Origin: an uncultured Blautia sp.
GTDB taxonomy: Bacteria; Bacillota; Clostridia; Lachnospirales; Lachnospiraceae
NCBI GenBank assembly: GCA_946538475.1
Contig: CAMNGN010000012.1
Span: 1-20,932, forward strand
Direction: 5' to 3'
Length of the DNA: 20,932 bases
Position 1 is the first letter of the stretch; each line of letters begins with the position of its first letter. The position numbers and the translations under genes are program-made. This document shows positions 6,438-12,596 of the stretch, one piece after another. Under the pieces are notes generated by a model. The model was given only the letters and a program-made list of their open reading frames with translations. It searched no databases and was not told the origin of the DNA.

Positions 6438-7829
6438 TTGGAAAAACAGAACGGTTTTCTGGCGAAACTCAACAAACCGATCGATATGACAGAAGGGACG
6501 CCATGGAGGAAGATCCTCTCGTTTACCCTGCCGATGCTGATCGGAAATATCGCGCAGCAGCTTTACAACACCGTCGACAGCATCGTGGTAGGCCGCTATG
6601 TGGGTGACAATGCCCTGGCAGCCGTGGGAAGCGCAGGCCCTATCCTCAACCTGGTACTCGTCCTGTTTATCGGTGTCAGTATGGGAGCCAGTATTGTAGC
6701 CGCGCAGTTTTTGGGCGCCCGCGACAGAGAGTCCCTGTCGCATACTGTAGGAAACAGTATTATCCTGATCATCGCGTCATCGGTGATCGTCACCGCTGTC
6801 GGAATCCTGATCACACGGCCGATGCTCGAAATCCTGGGCACTCCCGATACCATCATAGACTGGTGCACTTCTTACCTGTGGATCCTCTTCGGAGGAAGCA
6901 TCGGAATGGCTTTTTACAACATCATCAGCGGTATCCTCAGGGGCCTCGGCGATTCGATCTCTGCCCTCATATACCTGGTGATCGCAAGTATTCTTAATAT
7001 CGTTCTGGATATATTCTTCGTGGCCAATCTGGGCATGGGCGTCAACGGTGTCGCGCTTGCAACGATCCTGGCACAGGGCTTTTCGGCCATCCTGTGCATA
7101 CGCCGTCTGTTTCAGATGAAAGAATATTTCGACATGGGCAAAGAATATTTTCGCTGGAACAGGCGCTACGGTATGGCTATCATAAGACTCGGCCTGCCGT
7201 CCGGCATCACCCAGGCGATCCTCTCCATGTCGATGATCCTGGTGCAGTCGCTCACCAACTCATTCGGTGAACAGTTCATCGCGGCCAACGTTATCGTCAT
7301 GCGCGTGGACGGCTTTGCCATGCTCCCGAATTTCTCGTTCGGAACCGCGCTTACCACCTACGCAGGACAAAACTTTGGCGCAGGGGACATGAAACGTGTA
7401 GAACGCGGCGCAAAAGAAGGCCTGTTTCTTTCCCTCGGTGTATCTGCCGCTCTGGTGGCTCTTATCCTGATCTTCGGCCGTTATCTGATGGGTATTTTTA
7501 CTAATACCCGGGAACTGATCGACCTGTCCATGCAGATGATGCGCATCCTGGCGGTGGGCTATGTCGCGATGGCCGTCATTCAGTCGCTGGCAGGCATCAT
7601 GCGCGGCGCGGGTGACACTATCACACCGATGTGGGTCTCTATCGCCCAGCAGGTGCTGGTCCGCGTGCCGGCAGCTTACATTCTCTGCTACGTTACCCGC
7701 TCGGCCGAGTATCCGATCGGACGGCAGGAGATGATCTACGTGTCGCTTCTGCTCAGCTGGCTGTTCGGTGCGGCGGCAACGGTCTTCTTTTACCTCAAAG
7801 GCAGCTGGAAAGGAAAAACTTTGGCGTAA
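6438..7829 (+). CDS. MATE family efflux transporter
   Basis: 463 residues, the normal length for a 12-helix MATE (MOP superfamily) exporter in the cytoplasmic membrane. It would export cationic drugs or metabolites in exchange for Na+ or H+. The N-terminal half has the typical MTEGTPWRKILSFTLPMLIG start, then LYNTVDSIVVGRYVGDNALA and a GVSMGASIVAAQFLGA loop. The second half repeats the pattern: LGLPSGITQAILSM, FGTALTTYAGQNFGAG and IMRGAGDTITPMW. The start is TTG at 6438, ten bases after AAGGGAG; no in-frame ATG fits better. Its TAA shares one base with the ATG of the Vsr gene, so the two are translationally coupled. Substrate not predictable. Confidence 0.93.
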   Translation: MEKQNGFLAKLNKPIDMTEGTPWRKILSFTLPMLIGNIAQQLYNTVDSIVVGRYVGDNALAAVGSAGPILNLVLVLFIGVSMGASIVAAQFLGARDRESLSHTVGNSIILIIASSVIVTAVGILITRPMLEILGTPDTIIDWCTSYLWILFGGSIGMAFYNIISGILRGLGDSISALIYLVIASILNIVLDIFFVANLGMGVNGVALATILAQGFSAILCIRRLFQMKEYFDMGKEYFRWNRRYGMAIIRLGLPSGITQAILSMSMILVQSLTNSFGEQFIAANVIVMRVDGFAMLPNFSFGTALTTYAGQNFGAGDMKRVERGAKEGLFLSLGVSAALVALILIFGRYLMGIFTNTRELIDLSMQMMRILAVGYVAMAVIQSLAGIMRGAGDTITPMWVSIAQQVLVRVPAAYILCYVTRSAEYPIGRQEMIYVSLLLSWLFGAAATVFFYLKGSWKGKTLA

Positions 7830-8284
7830 TGAGTACAAAAACACCCGAACAGATCCGCTACAATATGCAGCAGGTCAAAAATAAAGATTCAAAGATCGAA
7901 GTGATGCTGCGCAAGGAATTGTGGTCAAGGGGAATCCGCTACCGCAAAAATGTGCGCAAAATTTTCGGCAACCCCGACATCACCTTTATCGGGCTTAAAA
8001 TAGCCGTGTTCTGCGACAGCGAGTTCTGGCACGGCTACGACTGGGAAAACCGGAAGAACGATTTTAAATCGCATCAGGAATTCTGGATCCCCAAGATCGA
8101 ACGAAACATACAGAGGGACATCGAAGTGAACGAGCATCTGAAGAGCGAAGGCTGGACGGTCCTGAGGTTCTGGGGCAAACAGATCAAGAAGGATGTGAAA
8201 GGGTGCGCGGATGAGATCGAGAAGGCAGTGAAAGAGGCCCGGCATGTCGGAAAAAAAGAGCAGACTTCGAAAAGAACTGAATAA
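7829..8284 (+). CDS. Very short patch repair (Vsr-like) endonuclease, zinc-site variant
   Basis: 151 residues, normal Vsr length. Vsr nicks 5' of the T in T:G mismatches arising from deamination of 5-methylcytosine. Aligned by eye with E. coli Vsr, catalytic Glu25, Asp51 and His69 correspond to Glu24, Asp50 (GNPDITF) and His68 (SEFWHG). However, E. coli His64 is Asp63 here, and the zinc ligands Cys66, His71, Cys73 and Cys117 are Glu65, Tyr70, Trp72 and Lys117. It therefore seems to be a zinc-less branch. The C-terminal part (GWTVLRFWGKQI) is conserved. The ATG at 7829 overlaps the MATE stop and the last 41 bases overlap capA. No cytosine methyltransferase is in the window. Confidence 0.85.
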   Translation: MSTKTPEQIRYNMQQVKNKDSKIEVMLRKELWSRGIRYRKNVRKIFGNPDITFIGLKIAVFCDSEFWHGYDWENRKNDFKSHQEFWIPKIERNIQRDIEVNEHLKSEGWTVLRFWGKQIKKDVKGCADEIEKAVKEARHVGKKEQTSKRTE

Positions 8285-9575
8285 AAAATACCGCTTTATC
8301 GGGCTGGACCCCAAGGATGTGGCGTTTTTTGCAGCTATCATACTGGGAATTGCGGCGGCTGTCTTCGCTGTATTCGGTATCGTAAAACTGGTACGCAGCG
8401 GAAAGCTCGAAAAAATGGTTGGAAAAATGTTCGAAAAGAAAGAGGCTCCTGCTCCCGTAGAGCCTGATGCGGTATACACGGCCTCCGTGATCGCGGTCGG
8501 TGATAACCTCTACCACATGAACATGATCGAAGCCGGCGCAAATGAAAACGGACCATGGAATTACGACTTTCTGTATGAACATGTCCTGGATGAAATTCAG
8601 GCTGCGGATGTCGCCATCGTCGACCAGGAGACGGTCCTGACAAAAGACCACGAAGCGGTGGAAGCCTACCCGACCTTCCTGACCCCTGTCGAAGCGGCGG
8701 ACGCGCTGGTAAAAGCAGGCTTTGATGTGGTTTACTCCGCCACCAACCATGCGGACGACAAAGGCCCCGAACCGATTTTGGAGACGGTTTCCTACTGGAG
8801 AACAAACTATCCCGAGATCACCCTGCTGGGCCTGCACGACTCCGCCGAAGACGCAGCCGAGATCCGGGTCCGGGAAGTGAACGGCATTAAAATCGCCTTC
8901 CTGAACTACACCTACGGAACCAACATGGCCATCTCCGACGGCGTTGTCGAAGATTATATGATCGATGAATTCAGTCAGGGCAGCGAATACGTAGGACGGA
9001 TGATCCAAAAAGCGAAGAGCATGGCGGACTGCGTCATTGTTATAGCCCATTGGGGGATCGAAGATGACACGATGCCCTCGGAATATCAAAAACAGTGGGC
9101 AGGCTTTCTTCTGAGACAGGGAGTGGACGTCGTGATCGGCGGCCATCCCCACGTGCTTCAGCCCTATGGCAGGGTGAAAAACACGCAGGGACATGAGATG
9201 GTGCTCTTTTATTCCCTGGGAAATTTTGTGTCCAACATGAATTTCCTTCCGGAAGTCATAGAAGGAATGGCATCCTTCACGATTGAAAAAACCGTCCAAA
9301 ACGGCGAGACATCCGTCCGAATCCTGGACGAAACCGTAAAGCCCATGGTAATGCACTATGACGGCAATCGTCAGAATCCCGCAGTCTATATGATGGATGA
9401 CTATACCGAAGAACTGGCCGAGGTACACGGCTCCGCAGCCTACATGAAAGAAGGAGAAGTGACACTCGAAAATATGCGCGCCCGCTTCGATGAAATTATG
9501 TCCGCAGGCGTGGAGGTAAGTACGGGGATAGACCTGCTGGATAAGCATTTTGACTGGGATGGGAATATGTATTAA
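8244..9575 (+). CDS. CapA-like membrane-anchored metallophosphatase (PGA_cap domain)
   Basis: 443 residues. A charged cytoplasmic N-terminus is followed by one membrane helix (about 26-48). A short Pro/Ala linker leads into an extracellular PGA_cap/metallophosphoesterase-like domain (about 78-375). Its motifs are VGDNLYH (86-91), SATNHADDKG (165-174), AHWG (268-271), IGGHPHVLQP (298-307) and YSLGNFVSN. In CapA/PgsA proteins these residues line a di-metal site. CapA supports poly-gamma-glutamate capsule synthesis in bacilli, but no capB or capC is present here, so the role is open, perhaps in cell-wall or polymer handling. The ATG at 8244 has AGAGG six bases upstream and lies inside the vsr gene (41-base overlap). 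A long hairpin follows the stop. Confidence 0.9.
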   Translation: MSEKKSRLRKELNKKYRFIGLDPKDVAFFAAIILGIAAAVFAVFGIVKLVRSGKLEKMVGKMFEKKEAPAPVEPDAVYTASVIAVGDNLYHMNMIEAGANENGPWNYDFLYEHVLDEIQAADVAIVDQETVLTKDHEAVEAYPTFLTPVEAADALVKAGFDVVYSATNHADDKGPEPILETVSYWRTNYPEITLLGLHDSAEDAAEIRVREVNGIKIAFLNYTYGTNMAISDGVVEDYMIDEFSQGSEYVGRMIQKAKSMADCVIVIAHWGIEDDTMPSEYQKQWAGFLLRQGVDVVIGGHPHVLQPYGRVKNTQGHEMVLFYSLGNFVSNMNFLPEVIEGMASFTIEKTVQNGETSVRILDETVKPMVMHYDGNRQNPAVYMMDDYTEELAEVHGSAAYMKEGEVTLENMRARFDEIMSAGVEVSTGIDLLDKHFDWDGNMY

Positions 9576-9577
9576 AG

Positions 9578-9730
9578 GGAAACACACGGGGAAAACACAC
9601 GGGGACGGTCCTTGGAACACGGGGACGGTTCCTCGTTCCACCCTACTATACACAGGAATAACTTCTTGTGTATTTCTGGGTGGAACGAGGAACCGTCCCC
9701 GTGTTCCAAGGACCGTCCCCGTGTGTTTTC
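9578..9730. repeat. Long palindromic element with double GGGGACGG arms (REP-like family, copy B)
   Basis: Arms 9591-9643 and 9678-9730 are perfect 53-base inverted repeats. Each contains two copies of the core ACACGGGGACGGT(T/C)C. The 34-base centre folds further (ATACACA with TGTGTAT, plus GAA with TTC), so nearly the whole 140 bases form one hairpin. The left arm is preceded by a near-duplicate of a 13-base head (GGGAAACACACGG, then GGAAAACACACGG, 9578-9603). It lies two bases before the apeB stop codon and three after the capA stop. The right side has a TTTTCTTTT tract, so it should act as a bidirectional terminator. No transposase is encoded. Confidence 0.85.
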
Positions 9731-9732
9731 TT

Positions 9733-11010
9733 TTACGCGTAAAACGCCCTCGAAAACCCCACAAGATAACCAACATCCCGCGTCCCCGCAGTCTCGCACG
9801 AAGAATGCATCGCCAGCTGCGCAAGCCCGATATCCGCAGTACTGATCGAAAGCTGCGTATTGGCAATATTGCCAAGCGTAGAACCACCGCGCATATCCGC
9901 CCGGTTCACAAAAGTCTGCAGCGGAATATCATTATCCCTGCAGATCTTCTTCACAAAGGCCCCCGAAACCCCGTCCGTCGTGTACAGCTGGCCCGCATGA
10001 AACTTAAGCACGATTCCACCGTTCATCCTCGGCCTGTTTACAGGGTCCGCCTTGTCGGTGTGATTCGGATGAACAGCATGCGCATTGTCGGCAGAAATCA
10101 TTGTACCCCGCTGGACGGCAGCCTGCATCTCCGAAAAAGTCAGGCCAAGACTCTCACGAATTCTCTCAAGACAATCCGTGAGGAAAGTCGATTCCGCTCC
10201 CTGCCGGCTGCGGCTTCCAACCTCCTCATTATCAAACACACAGTACATATTCAGCGAATTTTGTCCGGCAGACTCCACAAAACCCGCAAGCGTCCCAAAA
10301 ACGCACATCAGATCATCAAGCCTCGGCGCCGAGATAAACTCATCCTCGGGCCCCCAAACAAAAGGCCTCTGCCTGTTGACCACAAAAAGATCCATTCCCA
10401 GGATACTCTCAGGACTGTTCACACCCGCCGCATCGGCAATAATCTCCAAAAACTTCTCCTTCTTAGGCCCGTCCGCAAAGACCGGCAGCATATCATTCTG
10501 CACATTGGTCATTGCCTTCTCATTAGCCTCACGGTCCATATGGATAGCAAGCGAAGGAATCACCAGAAGATCACGGTCCGGATAAACAAGCCGCTGCTCG
10601 ATCCCCTTACTCTCATCCTCACAGATCAGCACCCTGCCGGCCACACCCAGCGGTCTGTCGTACCACGTATTCTTAAGCATACCCCCATACGGCTCAATAT
10701 TCAGCCGAACAAGCCCCGCCGACTCGATCTCCGGATCGGGCTTGATCTTGAAACACGGCGAATCACTGTGGCTCGCCATGATCCTCAGCTCAGAAGGCCT
10801 GCCTTCCGGCAAACGAAAAGCGATGCACGCAGACCCATTCCGCGTCACATAATATCTACCCCCGGGAATCAAATTCCACGAAGGATCCCTCTCATCAAGC
10901 CTCGAAAACCCCGCCTTCTCAAGCCGCCTCGCTATAGCATCCACAGCATGAAAAACACCCGGGCTCTCACAAAGAAACTCTACAAAATCTGAAGTATATC
11001 TATCACTCAT
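9733..11010 (-). CDS. apeB: M18 family aminopeptidase
   Basis: 425 residues, the usual length for M18 (aspartyl aminopeptidase-like) cytoplasmic di-zinc peptidases that remove N-terminal, often acidic, residues. The metal and catalytic residues are in place: His81 in MASHSDSP, Asp232 in SAPRLDDL, Glu262-Glu263 in FDNEEVGS, Asp308 in MISADNAHA and His402 in MHSSCETAGTRD. Of two in-frame starts, the ATG at 11010 is preferred: AGGAG lies eight bases upstream, against two bases for the ATG at 11016. The gene is monocistronic, convergent with capA and divergent from the SDR gene. Third codon positions are rich in G and T, the mirror image of the SDR gene on the other strand. Confidence 0.93.
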   Translation of the reverse strand: MSDRYTSDFVEFLCESPGVFHAVDAIARRLEKAGFSRLDERDPSWNLIPGGRYYVTRNGSACIAFRLPEGRPSELRIMASHSDSPCFKIKPDPEIESAGLVRLNIEPYGGMLKNTWYDRPLGVAGRVLICEDESKGIEQRLVYPDRDLLVIPSLAIHMDREANEKAMTNVQNDMLPVFADGPKKEKFLEIIADAAGVNSPESILGMDLFVVNRQRPFVWGPEDEFISAPRLDDLMCVFGTLAGFVESAGQNSLNMYCVFDNEEVGSRSRQGAESTFLTDCLERIRESLGLTFSEMQAAVQRGTMISADNAHAVHPNHTDKADPVNRPRMNGGIVLKFHAGQLYTTDGVSGAFVKKICRDNDIPLQTFVNRADMRGGSTLGNIANTQLSISTADIGLAQLAMHSSCETAGTRDVGYLVGFSRAFYA

Positions 11011-11047
11011 GATCATCTCTCCTAACGTTTTTTATCACGTTCGTTCA

Positions 11048-11053
11048 TCATAC
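11048..11053 (-). promoter_or_regulatory. Possible extended -10 for apeB
   Basis: The minus strand reads TGG-TATGAT, an extended -10 form, 38 bases before the ATG at 11010. No clear -35 is visible, so this is a weak call. Confidence 0.35.
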
Positions 11054-11092
11054 CACCATAATCTTCAAAAATCCATAGAAAACCTCTATTCT

Positions 11093-11165
11093 AGCGACGC
11101 CTCCCCCGAAGTCCGGCGCCAGCCGGACTCCAAAAAACACCTCGCGTAAGGAGGGTTCCCGCCTT
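11093..11165. other. GC-rich structured block of unknown nature
   Basis: A sharply GC-rich stretch in an otherwise AT-rich intergenic region. It contains a perfect 8-bp stem with a 4-base loop (AGTCCGGC 11111-11118 with GCCGGACT 11123-11130), a short CCTC/GAGG hairpin (11141-11155), and a CCTCCCCC run (11101-11108) that could pair with nearby GGAGGG on an alternative fold. No ORF in it looks real. It might be part of the same insertion as the long palindrome that begins 14 bases to its right, or a small structured RNA, most plausibly read on the minus strand. Confidence 0.35.
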
Positions 11166-11178
11166 GAAAGAGTAAATG

Positions 11179-11363
11179 TCAGAGGGCAGAGGTACTTCCT
11201 TCAGATGCCGTTCGCCGAATCCGCAAGAGGTCCGAGCATAGCGATAGCCGCCTACACACCGTTCAAACGAAGTGCGTTTGTGGAGGCGGCTATCAATAGG
11301 CGGCGCAGGACATCTTACGGATTCGGCGCCGGCATCTGAAGGAAGTACCTCTGCCCTCTGACT
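11179..11363. repeat. 185-bp near-perfect long hairpin (MITE-like or structured RNA)
   Basis: The outer 33 bases at each end (11179-11211 and 11331-11363) are perfect inverted repeats beginning GTCAGAGGGCAG. Inside, pairing continues with an 11-bp stem (11214-11224 with 11319-11329), two short 4-bp runs split by single mismatches (11226-11234 with 11309-11317), a small internal loop and a 10-bp stem (11244-11253 with 11286-11295), ending in an apical hairpin. No clear target-site duplication is visible at its edges and no transposase is present. It has no similarity to the GGGGACGG family. It lies in the 475-base divergent apeB/SDR intergenic region and does not look coding. Confidence 0.85.
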
Positions 11364-11413
11364 AATAACAACAATGTCTATTCCGGAACCCATCCTGTCT
11401 ATTATAAAATTAG

Positions 11414-11442
11414 ATGACTCAGCTCCATGAATGATGTATAAT
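11414..11442 (+). promoter_or_regulatory. Promoter of the SDR gene
   Basis: ATGACT (11414-11419, four of six match TTGACA), a 17-base spacer and TATAAT (11437-11442), 43 bases before the ATG at 11486. Confidence 0.55.
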
Positions 11443-11485
11443 AAAATCAGTATACCTTACCCTGAAAAAAGAAAGGAGACCCCAC

Positions 11486-12502
11486 ATGAAAGCACTGTTT
11501 ATCGGAGGCACCGGAACCATCAGCACCGCCATAGTCAACAGCCTCGCACAGAACCCGCTATGGGAAGTATGGCTCCTCAACCGCGGCACCAGAAAAGACA
11601 TCGTACCCCAAAACATACATCAAATCACCGCCGACATCCACAACGAAGAAGACGTCGCCCAAAAACTCCAAGGCATGACCTTCGACACCGTATGCGAATT
11701 CATCGCCTTCAAACAAGAAGACGTAGAACGCGACTACCGCCTCTTCAAAAACAAAACCCGCCAATACATCTTCATCAGCTCCGCATCCGCCTACCACAAA
11801 CCCGCAGCCGACTACCGCATCACCGAAGGAACCACCCTCGCCAACCCCCACTGGCAATACTCCCGCGACAAAATCGCCTGCGAAGAATACCTGATGAAAA
11901 AATACCGCGAAGAAGGCTTCCCCATAACGATCGTCCGCCCCAGCCACACCTACTGCGAAAGAAGCATCCCGGTCGGCATCCACGGACATAACGGCTCCTG
12001 GCAGGTGCTCAAAAGAATGATGGAAGGCAAACCGGTCCTGATTCCGGGAGACGGCAGCTCCCTCTGGACCCTCACCTTCAACAGCGACTTTGCCACAGGC
12101 TACATCGGCCTCATGGCAAACCGCCACGCGATCGGCGAAGCCTTCCACATCACCTCCGACGAAACCCTCACCTGGAATCAGATATACAAAACCATAGCAG
12201 ACGCCCTCGGCGTAGAACTCAAACCATACCACGCAGCCTCGGACTTCCTTGCCGAAGTCGGCAAACAATACGACTTAGAAGGCGCCCTAATCGGCGACAA
12301 ATCCGTCAGCGTTGTCTTTGACAACTCCAAACTGAAACACGCCGTACCCACCATGAACACGAAAATATGCTTCCACCAAGGAGTGCGCATCGCCCTCGAC
12401 TACATTCTCTCCCACGAAGAATGCCGGAAAGAAGACCCCGAATTCGACGCCTGGTGCGACAAAGTCATCGCAGCTCTTGAAGAAGCAAAAAAGAAAATCT
12501 GA
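11486..12502 (+). CDS. NAD-dependent epimerase/dehydratase (extended SDR)
   Basis: 338 residues. The N-terminal Rossmann motif is ALFIGGTGTISTAIV, with NRGTR after beta-2 and ADIHNEED after beta-3. The catalytic Ser/Tyr/Lys are in ISSASAYHK and YSRDK (YxxxK, about residues 129-133). The PSHTY segment after the active site is typical of extended SDRs that act on nucleotide sugars. There is no signal peptide, so it is cytoplasmic. The substrate cannot be assigned, and some members of this group are annotated only as NAD-dependent epimerases. The start has AAGGAG seven bases upstream. Codon choice is strongly C- and A-ending (AAC, CGC, CAA, ATC), unlike the plus-strand thrS gene. It reads toward the histidine kinase with a 94-base gap and no clear terminator. 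Confidence 0.85.
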   Translation: MKALFIGGTGTISTAIVNSLAQNPLWEVWLLNRGTRKDIVPQNIHQITADIHNEEDVAQKLQGMTFDTVCEFIAFKQEDVERDYRLFKNKTRQYIFISSASAYHKPAADYRITEGTTLANPHWQYSRDKIACEEYLMKKYREEGFPITIVRPSHTYCERSIPVGIHGHNGSWQVLKRMMEGKPVLIPGDGSSLWTLTFNSDFATGYIGLMANRHAIGEAFHITSDETLTWNQIYKTIADALGVELKPYHAASDFLAEVGKQYDLEGALIGDKSVSVVFDNSKLKHAVPTMNTKICFHQGVRIALDYILSHEECRKEDPEFDAWCDKVIAALEEAKKKI

Positions 12503-12596
12503 ACGATCCCGCATAAAAAGAACTATCTGTTGCCGCCGGTACTCGCCGGCACTCTGAAAAAAATGATTATCCCGAAGAAGGATGTGAAGAACACTC

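Noticed and set aside
8184..9887. Long minus-strand open frame opposite capA
   Set aside because: Shadow frame; the plus-strand protein carries all CapA motifs and a proper start.
9550..10992. Long plus-strand open frame opposite apeB
   Set aside because: Arg/Pro/His-rich shadow frame caused by the skewed codon use of apeB; the minus-strand protein has all M18 metal ligands.
11093..11363. CRISPR array or tandem repeat array
   Set aside because: The repeats are inverted arms of one hairpin, not regularly spaced direct repeats, and there is no cas gene.
11091..11393. 100-codon minus-strand ORF across the GC-rich block and long palindrome
   Set aside because: It is an open frame through inverted repeats with no ribosome site and no recognisable protein features.
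12531..12551. Hairpin between the SDR and kinase genes as a terminator
   Set aside because: Only a 5-bp stem plus 2 bp across a mismatch, followed by an A-run rather than T-run on the plus strand.
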